56,151 bases of DNA from Alphaproteobacteria bacterium. GTDB taxonomy: Bacteria > Pseudomonadota > Alphaproteobacteria > RF32 > CAG-239. Below, piece after piece: positions 15,373 through 25,574 of the stretch (positions within the stretch are counted from its first letter, which is position 1; every line of letters starts with the position of its first letter). The notes under the pieces are model-generated. The model had not been told where the DNA came from. It made no database searches and saw only the letters and a list, made by a program, of their open reading frames with translations. The position numbers were made by a program, and so were the translations under genes. The stretch lies in the NCBI GenBank assembly GCA_017961285.1, contig JAGCXO010000005.1:1-56151 (forward strand). Direction: 5' to 3'.

Positions 15373-17792
15373 TTATTATTGTCCGCATCATCATTTGCAT
15401 TATGAACAACAACCTGACTGAACGGAATCTCGATTCCTTCTTCAATAAATCTGCGATTAATTTCAAATCTCAACTCACTCGGAATTACCCATCCGTTCCA
15501 AATATTGCTGCTATATCCGCGCAGCTCAAAATCCAAACTGCTGGAACCGAAATCTTGGAATAAAACATAAGGCTCCGGCTTTTTCAAAACCCCCTTATTT
15601 TTTGCCGCACACTCCAACAAAATTTGCTTAACTTTTTCAACATCCGAGCCATATGCAACCCCGACTTTTACACTAAACCTCATCCAATTATTTCCATGCG
15701 TCAAGTTAGTTACAGAATTTGAAAGCACCGTAGCGTTCGGCACAATTACGCTTGCTCGATTAAAAGTTTCTATCTCTGTCGAACGAATATTAATTTGCTT
15801 AACCGTTCCTTCCTCACCGTTAATAATCACCCAATCACCGACCTTAACCGGTCTTTCAAACAACAAAATAATACCCGAAACAAAGTTGTTTACAATATTC
15901 TGCAAACCTAAACCGATACCGACTGACAAGGCACCTGCAACCAAGGCCAGATTGCTCAAATCCGCTCCCATCACCACCATCGCCAGCATAATCGATATCA
16001 CAAAACCGACAAACCCGAAACCTGATCCCAGCGAGTGTTTTATACCATCATCAATATCGAGGTGCGATAAAATATTTTCCACAAACTTGCGGCGCAAAAT
16101 TCTGAACACGGTAATCGAAATAAAGAATACTGCAATCGCCAACATAACCAAAACTAACGATATTTCCACATCGCCAATCTTAAAACCAAAGAACAGTTTT
16201 TTAACGCTATGCAGCAATATATCTGTAGAAACGCCCCACAAAGTCAATATTACCAACAACGCTAATACCGAAAAAATGGGATCCAACGTAACATTGAGCC
16301 AAAAATCAATTTTTGTCAGCATTTGACGGCGCAAACGAAGTTTCTTAAACCAAAATCCCAACAAAAATAATCTTCTTATCAGTTCAAATATAACCTTGCG
16401 TATCATAAACAATATCACAATAAACAGAACTGAAACCATAAATCTGTTAACAATAAACGATGACAAACGAGGATACCCGAAAAGCGAAACACCTATTATC
16501 AGAGCCGCCGAAACCATTGAGAACAAAATAACTCTCAAAGCATAACTGGTTCCCGTCTCATTATTATCCTGATTCTCTTCATTTGTACTCTTTTCAACTT
16601 CAGAAAAAGCTTTTTCCCAGAAAAATCTCTTAACAATCCATACAATACAAAAAGTTTTCACAATAACGGAAATAACCGTAAGAAAATATATCAAATCCAT
16701 TGAATAATTTGCTTGCTCGGCAATATGTTTCAACATAGCCGCAGCCCCAATCATGAAAAAGCTCATATAAAAAGTATGTGTCATCATCCGCGCTTTTGCG
16801 CTGTCCATACTAATCAATCTTCTCCTTGGATTATACGGCGCAAAAACCACTCTGATTGCGGCATTTGCCAAAAAGATATGCAAAGCATAGAACAAAAAGC
16901 TTGAAACAACCAACCCGAAAAAACCGACATTTAAAATCGGATTATGCTTAAACCAAACTAAAAAACCCCCTAGCATCACCGCAGGAATAATACCATATGC
17001 ACACGCCGCAAAAAAAGCTACGATAATTTTGGTAAAATAAGGCGTAATGCCTGCAAGCTTTTTCCTATAAACCAAATGCTTAATAATCATCACCCGCAAA
17101 AATATACCGACTGCCAAAGCGACTGCTACCATCAAGAACACAATAAACAGGTTCGAATGAACAACATTTTTATTTTCAGGCGACAAATCGGCATACCATT
17201 TTATCGGTGAAGTCAAAATAGCAAAGCCGAAATTTACAAACTCCGCCGTTGCTCGCAACAAATTCTTCGGATAAATTATCGGATCCTGATAATATAATAA
17301 ATTTCCGATAAGCGCCTGCTTACGCAAATCAGAAATCTTTGTTGTCAGTTCTTCGGCTTTGGTAATCAACAAATCTGCTTCGGCAATCTTTCCCTTTTGA
17401 AAAACCAATTCATCATTATATTCTTTACGCTTTTCAGCAATCACCGGCAACTCTTCCTCACCGTCTTTCGGCATCTCTCCCAATGATTCGATACGCTTAT
17501 TTATATTTTTAAGATCATTATCCATCAGCTTACGATTTTCCTGCATTTGGCTCGCAGTTGCCGCAAGATAAGACACATATCTACTAATTGTGCGCGGTTC
17601 AAAATTACCTGTTTTCAAAGCATCTTCAATAGCATTCAATTCCTTGCTTATATTTTGATAATCAATCACTTGCACCACCGAACTGACCACAAAAGTTTGT
17701 GCATCAACCTCAGCTTGTGTGCTGTCCGCCGCTTGCGCCCCAAAAGCAAAAAATGCCAAAAACGCAAAAATATAAGCAAATTTATTCATCAC
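15369..17792 (-). CDS. large MscS-family mechanosensitive channel
   Basis: An 807-residue inner-membrane channel of the long (MscK/MscM-like) MscS type. A signal peptide (to about residue 22) precedes a periplasmic coiled-coil region of about 170 residues, then about ten membrane segments. The C-terminal MscS core is clear: the pore-lining helix region GADLSNLALVAGALSVGIGLGLQN, then FVSGIILLFERPVKVGDWV and the beta domain with IVPNATVLSNSVTN. Such channels release solutes during hypo-osmotic shock. It overlaps murD by 4 bases and follows the Asd-like gene by 12. Confidence 0.92.
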   Translation of the reverse strand: MMNKFAYIFAFLAFFAFGAQAADSTQAEVDAQTFVVSSVVQVIDYQNISKELNAIEDALKTGNFEPRTISRYVSYLAATASQMQENRKLMDNDLKNINKRIESLGEMPKDGEEELPVIAEKRKEYNDELVFQKGKIAEADLLITKAEELTTKISDLRKQALIGNLLYYQDPIIYPKNLLRATAEFVNFGFAILTSPIKWYADLSPENKNVVHSNLFIVFLMVAVALAVGIFLRVMIIKHLVYRKKLAGITPYFTKIIVAFFAACAYGIIPAVMLGGFLVWFKHNPILNVGFFGLVVSSFLFYALHIFLANAAIRVVFAPYNPRRRLISMDSAKARMMTHTFYMSFFMIGAAAMLKHIAEQANYSMDLIYFLTVISVIVKTFCIVWIVKRFFWEKAFSEVEKSTNEENQDNNETGTSYALRVILFSMVSAALIIGVSLFGYPRLSSFIVNRFMVSVLFIVILFMIRKVIFELIRRLFLLGFWFKKLRLRRQMLTKIDFWLNVTLDPIFSVLALLVILTLWGVSTDILLHSVKKLFFGFKIGDVEISLVLVMLAIAVFFISITVFRILRRKFVENILSHLDIDDGIKHSLGSGFGFVGFVISIMLAMVVMGADLSNLALVAGALSVGIGLGLQNIVNNFVSGIILLFERPVKVGDWVIINGEEGTVKQINIRSTEIETFNRASVIVPNATVLSNSVTNLTHGNNWMRFSVKVGVAYGSDVEKVKQILLECAAKNKGVLKKPEPYVLFQDFGSSSLDFELRGYSSNIWNGWVIPSELRFEINRRFIEEGIEIPFSQVVVHNANDDADNNK

Positions 17793-17804
17793 AAAAACTC
17801 CTCA

Positions 17805-18803
17805 TTAAGCCCATTTTTTAATAATATTATAGATATTTCCGGCAACCCCGAAACGCAAATCATCTGCCACCGTCCAAAAGCTGAAACCGCTCTTTACCGA
17901 AACATCTTGTCTCAATCGGCTGATATAAACTTCTTGCTCACCTTGAACATCACTCAAAGTTACATACCCGCCCTTTGTCTTCTTGTCAAAAACAATCAAA
18001 CCATTAACTTTTTTCATCAGCTTTTCGACATCAGCAACATCAACATCTTTTTCGCATTCAACATTAACATAAGCGGCACTTCCCACAAAAGCCGGCACAA
18101 TGGCACAATTTGCATGCACTTTAATATCATGCCCGACAATTTTTTTGACTTCGGCATTGATTTTCCACTCATACTGTGTTTCATCACCGATAAAATCTTC
18201 CACTTGCGGAATAACATTAAAAGCCACCTGCTTTTCAAAAACTTTCTGATTGTCAACCAAACTTTCGTTCATAAAAATTTTTCTTGTCTGCGCAAACAAT
18301 TCATCCATAGCCTCTGTGCCATATATAGAAGTAGAATTATATGTCGAGACAATCAATCTTTTGATTTTATATTCTTTATCGACTTCCCTAAGCGGCAACA
18401 AAATCTGCGCCACCACCGCCGACGGAATCATCACCAAATTCACATCTTTTTTGTTGAGCAAATCATCATTGAGCCCCGACAAAATCATCGGCACATCATC
18501 ACGCCCGAAAAATATATTGCTACAATCAATCACCTTAACTTTTTTATCCAAAGCCTTATGCACATAACGCTTCGAAACTTCTTCCTCCGCCGCAAAAACA
18601 GCCACATCAACTCCGGAAAAATCAAAACCTTCCAAATTTATAACATCAATATCGTCTTCTTCACCGAAAGCCGCTTGTGTTCCCAATGGCACCGCAACGT
18701 CCATAGCAATGACATTTTCTTTTTTATATCCGTCATTGGCTAAAAAAGCCAACACTTCACGACCAACACTGCTATCTGCGCCAATCACTGCAATTTTTTT
18801 CAT
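17805..18803 (-). CDS. aspartate-semialdehyde dehydrogenase homologue (USG-1-like) lacking catalytic residues
   Basis: A 332-residue homologue of Asd. The N-terminal NADP-binding glycine region (GADSSVGRE, 8-16) and the late IPQVEDF and SVKSGFSFW motifs fit the family. The active-site Cys motif NPNC is replaced by IPSA at 126-129, and the GHSE histidine motif by GSAA at 241-244. It therefore probably does not make aspartate semialdehyde and resembles the E. coli USG-1 type of inactive paralogue. ATG 18803 has a GAGG site and leaves 13 bases after prfA; an upstream start would overlap prfA. Confidence 0.82.
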   Translation of the reverse strand: MKKIAVIGADSSVGREVLAFLANDGYKKENVIAMDVAVPLGTQAAFGEEDDIDVINLEGFDFSGVDVAVFAAEEEVSKRYVHKALDKKVKVIDCSNIFFGRDDVPMILSGLNDDLLNKKDVNLVMIPSAVVAQILLPLREVDKEYKIKRLIVSTYNSTSIYGTEAMDELFAQTRKIFMNESLVDNQKVFEKQVAFNVIPQVEDFIGDETQYEWKINAEVKKIVGHDIKVHANCAIVPAFVGSAAYVNVECEKDVDVADVEKLMKKVNGLIVFDKKTKGGYVTLSDVQGEQEVYISRLRQDVSVKSGFSFWTVADDLRFGVAGNIYNIIKKWA

Positions 18804-18816
18804 TTTTACCTCACAA

Positions 18817-19890
18817 TCAATCCAATTCCGCCAAACGTTGTGCCTGATCTTCGGCAATCAGCGCATCAATAATTTCTCCCAGAGCATCACCTGAAACAAC
18901 TTCATCAAGTTTATACAAAGTCAGGTTAATTCTATGATCCGTAACTCTTCCCTGCGGATAATTATAAGTTCTGATTCTCTCCGAGCGATCACCGCTGCCG
19001 ACTTGCAATTTTCTTCTTTCGGAATATGCGGAATCAATCGAATTTTTCTGTTGATCATACAACTTTGCACGCAACTGTCTCATTGCCTGCTCTTTGTTCT
19101 TGAACTGCGAACGTCCGTCCTGACATTGCACCACCGTTCCCGTCGGAATATGTGTAATTCTCACCGCAGATTCGGTTTTATTAATATGTTGTCCTCCGGC
19201 ACCCGATGCTCTATAAACATCAATTTTCAAATCCGCCGGATTTATCTCAAAATCAACTTCCTCAATTTCCGGCAAAACCGCAACCGTTGCCGCCGAAGTA
19301 TGCACTCTTCCCTGCGATTCCGTAACCGGCACTCTCTGCACTCTGTGCGCACCGGACTCAAACTTCAACTTCAAAAAAACATCTTTTCCGGTAATACTGG
19401 CAGAAGCTTCTTTATATCCTCCCAAACCGTTTTCGTTTGCATCCAAAACCTCAAAAGTCCATCCCTGCAAAACCGCATATCTTCTATACATCTCGAACAA
19501 AACAGCCGCGAACAAAGCCGCTTCATCACCGCCGGTTCCGGCTCTCACCTCCAAAATTGCATTTTTTTCATCTTCCGCATCTTTCGGCAAAAGCAAGACC
19601 TTAATTTCTTTTTCCAACTCCGGCAATTTTTCTTTCAGCTCATAAAATTCCATCGAAGCCATCGCCTGCATTTCTTTATCAACCGAATCATCATACATCA
19701 GCGATTCGGCCTCTTTCATATTTTTTTCCGCTTTCTGATAGGCATGAATTGCCCCCACCACCGGCTCAAGCTCGGAAAGTTCTTTGTTCATTTTTATCAT
19801 TTCCTCGGCACTCAAACCCGGCGCGGAAAGCAGTGACGAAATTTCGTCATAACGATTAACTACATTCGCTAAATTTTCTGCAAAACTCAT
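18817..19890 (-). CDS. prfA: peptide chain release factor 1
   Basis: A 357-residue class I release factor. The catalytic GGQ lies in [13 protein letters not shown] near residue 230, which triggers peptide release in the ribosomal peptidyl-transferase centre. Stop-codon recognition is of the RF1 type: the tripeptide corresponding to PAT is PVT ([10 protein letters not shown]), not the SPF of RF2, so it should read UAA and UAG. Length is normal. It overlaps hisS by 4 bases, so translation is probably coupled. The prmC methyltransferase often found next to prfA is not here. Confidence 0.96.
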   Translation of the reverse strand: MSFAENLANVVNRYDEISSLLSAPGLSAEEMIKMNKELSELEPVVGAIHAYQKAEKNMKEAESLMYDDSVDKEMQAMASMEFYELKEKLPELEKEIKVLLLPKDAEDEKNAILEVRAGTGGDEAALFAAVLFEMYRRYAVLQGWTFEVLDANENGLGGYKEASASITGKDVFLKLKFESGAHRVQRVPVTESQGRVHTSAATVAVLPEIEEVDFEINPADLKIDVYRASGAGGQHINKTESAVRITHIPTGTVVQCQDGRSQFKNKEQAMRQLRAKLYDQQKNSIDSAYSERRKLQVGSGDRSERIRTYNYPQGRVTDHRINLTLYKLDEVVSGDALGEIIDALIAEDQAQRLAELD

Positions 19891-21125
19891 TTACCCAATT
19901 CCTTTACCAAGCTATCAATAGCAACGCTCCTTTGTTGTCCGTCATCAAGTTTTTTCAACATAACTTCACCTTTTTGCAACTCATCCGGACCAACAATCAC
20001 AACAGCTTTTGCCATCATTTTATCGGCCTTCATCATCCTCTTTTTAATATTTCCCGAATATCCCTGTTCAACCCTAAAACCAGCCAAACGCAAGTTATAC
20101 GCAATTTTCATAGCCTCATCATTAACATCTTCACCAACCGGAACAACGGCAACCGGACGTTGTCTTTCTTCCGGCTTATCCAAAAGCATTGCCAATCTTT
20201 CAACACCGCAAGCCCAGCCGATTCCGGCAACCGGACCGCCGCCCATCTGCTCAACCAATCCGTCATAACGACCGCCGGCAAGCACCGTTCCCTGCGCTCC
20301 GAGTTTGTCGGTAACCAACTCAAAAACCGTATGCGAATAATAATCCAGCCCTCTGACCAAACGATTATTAACCCGATATTTAATTCCCAAAATATCCAAA
20401 CCTTTCAACACTCCGGCAAAAAATTCTTTAGAAGCCTCATTCAAACTGTCGGCATACAAAGGCGCATTTTCCACCACCGCCTTATCGCATTCTTCTTTAG
20501 AATCAAGCACACGCAAAGGATTGCGCTCCAATCTGTTTTTGCTGTCCTCGGAAAGCTTATCATAATTTTTGCGCAAATACGCAACCAATTTTTCTCTGTA
20601 TGCATCTCTGCTTTCCGCATCACCCAAAGAATTTATTTCCACCACAACTTGTCCCTGCAAACCGAGCTTTTCCAAAAACTCATAAGCCATGGCAATAAGC
20701 TCCACATCTGCCTGCGGAGTTGCCGCGCCCAAAAGCTCAACGCCGAATTGCGTAAACTGACGTTGACGTCCCTTTTGCGGACGCTCATATCTGAACATCG
20801 GTCCTTGATAATAAATCTTCAAAGGCAAATCCTGCTGCATTCCGTTGGAAATAAAGGCTCTGACGATACCTGCCGTTCCTTCCGGACGCAAAGTCAAACT
20901 CTCACCGCCCCTATCCTCAAAACAATACATTTCTTTGGTTACAATATCACTTGTATCCCCCAAATTGCGAGCAAAAACTTCCGTAAACTCAAAGATAGGG
21001 GTTTCCATCTCTTCAAAACCGTATTTTTCAACAACCTGTTCGGCAATACGCGTAACCTGCTTGGTTTTTCTTTTTGCTTCTCCATACAAATCGTAGGTTC
21101 CGCGCACACTTTGTAACTTTGACAT
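19887..21125 (-). CDS. hisS: histidyl-tRNA synthetase
   Basis: A 412-residue class II synthetase. Motif 2 is visible as [20 protein letters not shown] (about 109-128), the histidine-specific motifs [15 protein letters not shown] and GGRYDGL follow (about 255-290), and motif 3 [11 protein letters not shown] (about 297-307). A C-terminal anticodon-binding domain ends the protein. It charges tRNA-His. The start ATG has an AAGGAA site; it is upstream of prfA in the same transcript. Confidence 0.96.
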   Translation of the reverse strand: MSKLQSVRGTYDLYGEAKRKTKQVTRIAEQVVEKYGFEEMETPIFEFTEVFARNLGDTSDIVTKEMYCFEDRGGESLTLRPEGTAGIVRAFISNGMQQDLPLKIYYQGPMFRYERPQKGRQRQFTQFGVELLGAATPQADVELIAMAYEFLEKLGLQGQVVVEINSLGDAESRDAYREKLVAYLRKNYDKLSEDSKNRLERNPLRVLDSKEECDKAVVENAPLYADSLNEASKEFFAGVLKGLDILGIKYRVNNRLVRGLDYYSHTVFELVTDKLGAQGTVLAGGRYDGLVEQMGGGPVAGIGWACGVERLAMLLDKPEERQRPVAVVPVGEDVNDEAMKIAYNLRLAGFRVEQGYSGNIKKRMMKADKMMAKAVVIVGPDELQKGEVMLKKLDDGQQRSVAIDSLVKELGK

Positions 21126-21197
21126 TATCTTTCCTTTTCAAACACAAAAGTGAAAATAGCCGTTTCAGACCATTTTCACCATAAAAAACAAAAAGCA

Positions 21198-21878
21198 CTA
21201 ATTACTCGATTTATCCTCTTTTTTTACATCTTCTTTAGTCTCTTTTTCCTTATTCTCTTCAGATTGCTTTTCATCCGTATTTTGCAAATCTTTATCAACT
21301 TCGGCCGAAGCAGCATCACTTTCCAGCATTTTTTCAACCGATTGATAATAATCAACATCACCCTCGGCTATGGCTTCATCCTCACTGCTCACCGCAATGG
21401 AAGACATTTTGCTGATTTCACTCAAAGGACTCAAATATTGCCAAAGCCACGCCAACAAGGCCACCAACAAGATTCCCAACAACACATAAAACTTGCGTGG
21501 CATTCCGACCTCTGCAGATGTTTCCTCTGAAGGAGAATTAACCAATTGAGGCTTCACTTCGATTTCTTCTTTGAAAAGCTGTGTAATTCTTGTATTATTC
21601 AGCCCCAAATATTTTGCATAAGCATCAACGAAACCGGCAGAATAAGGCATTGAAGGAAGGTTTTTATATTCACCTTTTTCAATGGCCTCCAAATAATATC
21701 TGCGAATGCACAACTTTTGTGCAATCACATCCAAATCAATGTTCTTTTTTATACGCTCATTATACAAAATAGCGCCAATTCTATCAACTTCCATTGATTT
21801 ATTTTCTTCATCGCCTTTTTTTGTTTTACGAACATCTTCTTTCGAAGCACCTCGCATTGTTACAGAACTTTTTGCCAT
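21198..21878 (-). CDS. RodZ-like HTH membrane protein without the periplasmic beta domain
   Basis: About 226 residues. An N-terminal helix-turn-helix of the RodZ type (DLDVIAQKLCIRRYYLEAIEKGEY, then AYAKYLGL) is followed by one membrane helix (roughly FYVLLGILLVALLAWLWQYL) and a strongly acidic and lysine-rich tail. RodZ links MreB to the wall elongation machinery from the inner membrane. The DUF4115 beta domain usually found at the C-terminus is missing here, replaced by a disordered tail rich in E, D, K and S. ATG 21878 has a GGGAAG site; an ATG at 21893 has none. Confidence 0.75.
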   Translation of the reverse strand: MAKSSVTMRGASKEDVRKTKKGDEENKSMEVDRIGAILYNERIKKNIDLDVIAQKLCIRRYYLEAIEKGEYKNLPSMPYSAGFVDAYAKYLGLNNTRITQLFKEEIEVKPQLVNSPSEETSAEVGMPRKFYVLLGILLVALLAWLWQYLSPLSEISKMSSIAVSSEDEAIAEGDVDYYQSVEKMLESDAASAEVDKDLQNTDEKQSEENKEKETKEDVKKEDKSSN

Positions 21879-21948
21879 TACTTTACTTCCCATTTTTAAA
21901 GTTAAATACAGTCAAAAAAACGACTTACCCATCTTTTTATCACAGCTT

Positions 21949-24213
21949 TTAATAAATTTCAATAGCGTGATCATTTGCATAAGCAATTAATTGCGAACGC
22001 AGGCTTGCACGCGGAGAATTAAGCAAACTTACCACATAATCTTCGACTTCAGCCTTATTTATACTCCTAATCATACTCTTAACTTTTGCAAACGCGGCTC
22101 CGTTACAAGAAAGATTCTGATAACCGAGTCCCACCAAAGCCAAAGCCTCAATCGGATTAGAAGCCATTTCTCCGCACACGGAGCAATAAACATTATTTTT
22201 CTTCGCCTTATCGACAATATCTTTCATCACCCGCAAAAAAGGTGCCGATAAAACATCATACCGATCAAGCAGTTGAGGATTTCCTCTGTCACAGGCAAAA
22301 ACAAATTGTGCCAAATCATTAGTTCCCACCGAAACAAAATCAGCATTAGGTAAAATATTGTCCAGTTGATACAAAACAGCCGGCACTTCAACCATCAACC
22401 CGACATTAACCTTTTTAGGCAACGGCAACCCGCGTTTTCTCATTTTTTCCAACTCGAGCATCAACGTTGCTTTTGCCTCTAAAAATTCTTCACAATTTGA
22501 TATCATCGGAAACATCACATCAAGCTCTCTGCCTGCCGCCGCCAACAAAAAAGCCTTAACTTGTTTTCTCAATATTGCACGCCTGTCAAGCGTAATCCTA
22601 ATCGAGCGCCAGCCGATTGCCGGATTGCTTTCTCCCTTATATCCCCAATATGGCAAAATTTTATCCGAACCCACATCCAAAGTCCTGAAAATAACCTTTT
22701 TCTTGCCGCAAACATCTGTTAAATCTTTATAATACGCAACTTGTTGATCAACATCCGGCATATTTATCGAGGTCATAAAAGGAATTTCTGTCCTATAAAG
22801 TCCAACTCCGTCACAATTTGTTTTTTCAACATACTCAAAATCAAGCGGCAAACCGACGTTGATATACATTCCGATTTTTTGTTTGTCTTTTGTAACAGAA
22901 GGCAACTTTCTTAATTCGGCAAATTTTTGTTGCAACCGCTCTGCTTCTGCAATTTTTTTATAAAACTTATTCTCCACATCTTGCGACGGGCTCAGATAAA
23001 TAATTCCCTCATTACCGTCAATCGCCAGTTTTTGACCGTTTTGCACTTCTGCCAAAACATTTTTAACCTTACTCAAAACGGGAATATTCAAAGCCTTCGC
23101 CACAATAGCCACATGCATTGTCGGCGTCCCTTCCTCCAATACCAAGCCCCTTATCTTGGTATAATCATAATCCATAAGCTCTGCCGGTCCCATCGACTGC
23201 GCAACCAAAATAATGTCTTTTGCCGAATTGACACTGTTTTTTCCAAAATCTCCGGCCAAATACGACAATAATCTATTGGCCACATCGCGCAAATCGTGCA
23301 ATCTCTCCTTCAAATAAGCATCATCACTTGCCGACAAGCGATTCCACATATCTTCATAAGCCCTCTCGACTGCCGCCTCTGCGGACAATCCACCTTCAAT
23401 ATTATCAGCAATTTTTTTATACCAGCCCTTGTCTTTGGCAAACATTCTATATGCTTCCAAAATATCGACATGCTCGCCCAAGCCTAACTTTGCCGCATTA
23501 AACCTGCTGTCCAAATCATCATTCATTTGCTCATGTGCAACGCGCAAACGTTCAAGTTCTTGATTTTTATCTTCTGCAAAAATATTGGTTATAGCCCGGC
23601 GTGCATTATGTATTATTGCCTGTCCGATCCCATATCCCTTATTCAAACTGACAGCCTTAATTTTATCCTTGACCGCAACACCCTTAATTTTTTGCAATTG
23701 TTTTATATATTCTGCAACATCCGGCATAGAGAGCATATCGCTCACAAACATTGCCACTGCCTTCAGAAAGGCAAGATCATCATCACCGTAAGCAAGTGCT
23801 TTTTTTGTAAAAATACCCACAACCCCGAGACACCGATTCCACTGAACAATAGCAACACCTGCAAACGACTTCATGTTTTTGTGTCTCAATTCTTCACCAA
23901 ATACAAAATTATCATAAACTTCATCGAGATTATTTATAACTACCGAATTTTTCTCCAAAGCAATCTTGCCGATTTCATCTTCATCTGCACGCCATTGGTC
24001 TTCAATATCCTCGTCCAAACCAAAATTTGATAAACATTCAAGATATTTATTATCAGCCAAAAGACAACAAACAAAAACATCTGCAGACATAACCTCTGCC
24101 ACAGTCTTGGAAACCTCTGCCACCTTTTGTTTTGCGACAAGAGAACTCATTGCTATTTTTTGCAATTTTTGTAAAAGTTTATCTGCCTTGTTTTTTTTAT
24201 TTATCATACTCAT
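21949..24213 (-). CDS. ptsP: PtsP, nitrogen-PTS enzyme I with GAF domain
   Basis: About 754 residues with the order GAF (about 15-160), enzyme I N-terminal domain, swivelling phosphohistidine domain and PEP-binding barrel. The phosphorylated histidine is H367 in TMHVAIVAK. The barrel shows TDGVG-like CDGVGLYRTE, GESNPAIGWRSIR, SVGTNDLAQF and the active-site CGEMAS. PtsP passes phosphate from PEP to NPr and EIIA-Ntr, sensing glutamine through GAF. ATG 24213 follows GGAT; a TTG at 24231 is possible. A cupin gene lies divergently upstream. Confidence 0.92.
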   Translation of the reverse strand: MSMINKKNKADKLLQKLQKIAMSSLVAKQKVAEVSKTVAEVMSADVFVCCLLADNKYLECLSNFGLDEDIEDQWRADEDEIGKIALEKNSVVINNLDEVYDNFVFGEELRHKNMKSFAGVAIVQWNRCLGVVGIFTKKALAYGDDDLAFLKAVAMFVSDMLSMPDVAEYIKQLQKIKGVAVKDKIKAVSLNKGYGIGQAIIHNARRAITNIFAEDKNQELERLRVAHEQMNDDLDSRFNAAKLGLGEHVDILEAYRMFAKDKGWYKKIADNIEGGLSAEAAVERAYEDMWNRLSASDDAYLKERLHDLRDVANRLLSYLAGDFGKNSVNSAKDIILVAQSMGPAELMDYDYTKIRGLVLEEGTPTMHVAIVAKALNIPVLSKVKNVLAEVQNGQKLAIDGNEGIIYLSPSQDVENKFYKKIAEAERLQQKFAELRKLPSVTKDKQKIGMYINVGLPLDFEYVEKTNCDGVGLYRTEIPFMTSINMPDVDQQVAYYKDLTDVCGKKKVIFRTLDVGSDKILPYWGYKGESNPAIGWRSIRITLDRRAILRKQVKAFLLAAAGRELDVMFPMISNCEEFLEAKATLMLELEKMRKRGLPLPKKVNVGLMVEVPAVLYQLDNILPNADFVSVGTNDLAQFVFACDRGNPQLLDRYDVLSAPFLRVMKDIVDKAKKNNVYCSVCGEMASNPIEALALVGLGYQNLSCNGAAFAKVKSMIRSINKAEVEDYVVSLLNSPRASLRSQLIAYANDHAIEIY

Positions 24214-24307
24214 TTTATCCAACCGCACCAATTTTGTATTGTGATTTTATTTATATTATTTATATTCATTTTCATCAAGTTAAAAATAATCTGCAAGGAG
24301 TAAATAA

Positions 24308-24682
24308 ATGGCTAACAAATATCAAATTGGAGACAAGGATACTCGTCCGTGGGGCACATGGGAAGTTTTATCCTGCGGAGAAAACTTCTGCATCAAAAAA
24401 ATTATTGTCAACCCGCAAGCAAAATTGTCTTTGCAGCTGCATCATCACCGTTCCGAACATTGGATAATCACCAAAGGCATTGCCAGCGTAGCTCTCGGCG
24501 ATTCTATTTTGGAAAAAAAGCCTTTTGAACACGTTTACATCCCGCAGGAAACCAAACACCGGATGACCAACCCAGGCTCGCAACCTCTTGAGTTTATAGA
24601 AGTGCAAACCGGCGAAATCTTAGATGAAAACGATATCATTCGTTTTGAAGACATATATAACCGTGTCAACCAACAAAAATAG
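24308..24682 (+). CDS. cupin protein, mannose-6-phosphate isomerase type II-like
   Basis: A 124-residue single cupin that matches the C-terminal isomerase part of bifunctional ManC/AlgA enzymes: RPWGTWEVL (13-21), the metal-binding HHHRSEHW (45-52), IPQETKHRM and FIEVQTG. In the full enzymes this domain interconverts fructose-6-phosphate and mannose-6-phosphate; here the nucleotidyltransferase half is absent, so it is a stand-alone isomerase or a relative with another sugar substrate. AAGGAG precedes ATG 24308 by 7 bases. Confidence 0.85.
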   Translation: MANKYQIGDKDTRPWGTWEVLSCGENFCIKKIIVNPQAKLSLQLHHHRSEHWIITKGIASVALGDSILEKKPFEHVYIPQETKHRMTNPGSQPLEFIEVQTGEILDENDIIRFEDIYNRVNQQK

Positions 24683-24710
24683 TTGACTTCTGTGCTAACT
24701 CACTTATAAC
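24683..24710 (+). promoter_or_regulatory. promoter of DEAD-like gene
   Basis: TTGACT at 24683-24688 and TATAAC at 24705-24710 with a 16-base spacer, starting right after the cupin stop codon and ending 30 bases before the next start. A good sigma-70-type match in an otherwise featureless gap. Confidence 0.65.
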
Positions 24711-24739
24711 TAAATAAAAAACAATTTAGGTGAACAAAA

Positions 24740-25483
24740 ATGAATTTTTTAGATTTGGGATTAAGCGAAAAAACCGTTCAAGCCATCAATGAAAGCGGCA
24801 TTGTAACACCGACAACTGTTCAAACAGACGTTATTCCTGCTGTTTTGGAAGGTAAAGATATCTTCACAATTGCCCCCGGAGGTTGCGGGAAAACTATTTC
24901 TTATGTCTTGCCTTTGGTTGACATAATCAGTCGCAAAAACAAAACCAATATTCTCATCATAACATCCGATTCGGCAAAATCAGTTCTCATTTCTGACACC
25001 TTTGCCCTGCTCAATCGGTTTCACGAAGAACAAGAAAATGACAAAGAAGAAGATGAATCCGACGTCATCATCGGCTCACCTGATTTGATACTTGAATTAA
25101 CCGAAGAAAAACGTATTGATCTCTCCCAAATAAATATTTTGGTAGTTGACGATATCAACTTGATTAAAAAGAACAAGCAAATTTCTAATTTAGAAAAAAT
25201 ATTAGAAATGTTGCCGGCCGACAAACAAAATATTGTTTATACCAATCGTCGCTCCAAAGAAACTCAGGATATATTAGATAAAATCCTAAAATCTCCGCAA
25301 GAAATAAAAGTCGATAAGGACAAAGAAGAAGAAGCTCGCAATGCATCTTCTCCGCACAGCAAACATTCTGAAACTGCCTACGACAAGGAAGCACTTGAGT
25401 TGGAAAAAAGAAACAATTCTTTCAAAGGCCACACTCCTAAATTTTTGCTTCTGCAGGCAGAACCGGCACCAAATTGCGACTAA
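24740..25483 (+). CDS. degenerate single-domain DEAD-box-like protein
   Basis: A 247-residue protein matching only the first RecA-like domain of DEAD-box helicases. A Q-motif-like start (PTTVQTDVIP) is followed by the P-loop APGGCGKT (residues about 44-51) and the Ib-like SPDLILEL. Motif II is VVDDIN instead of VLDEAD, and motif III (SAT) is replaced by YTN. The second RecA domain is absent, replaced by a charged tail. It could still bind ATP but is unlikely to unwind RNA. An alternative is a remnant of a full helicase; no helicase C-terminal sequence follows. Confidence 0.75.
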   Translation: MNFLDLGLSEKTVQAINESGIVTPTTVQTDVIPAVLEGKDIFTIAPGGCGKTISYVLPLVDIISRKNKTNILIITSDSAKSVLISDTFALLNRFHEEQENDKEEDESDVIIGSPDLILELTEEKRIDLSQINILVVDDINLIKKNKQISNLEKILEMLPADKQNIVYTNRRSKETQDILDKILKSPQEIKVDKDKEEEARNASSPHSKHSETAYDKEALELEKRNNSFKGHTPKFLLLQAEPAPNCD

Positions 25484-25574
25484 ACATTCCCATCATTATT
25501 GTTGACAACTGCAACAATATAATATAGCGTGCAGAACAATACTCAATTATTATGCACACTAAAATTTTTATATT

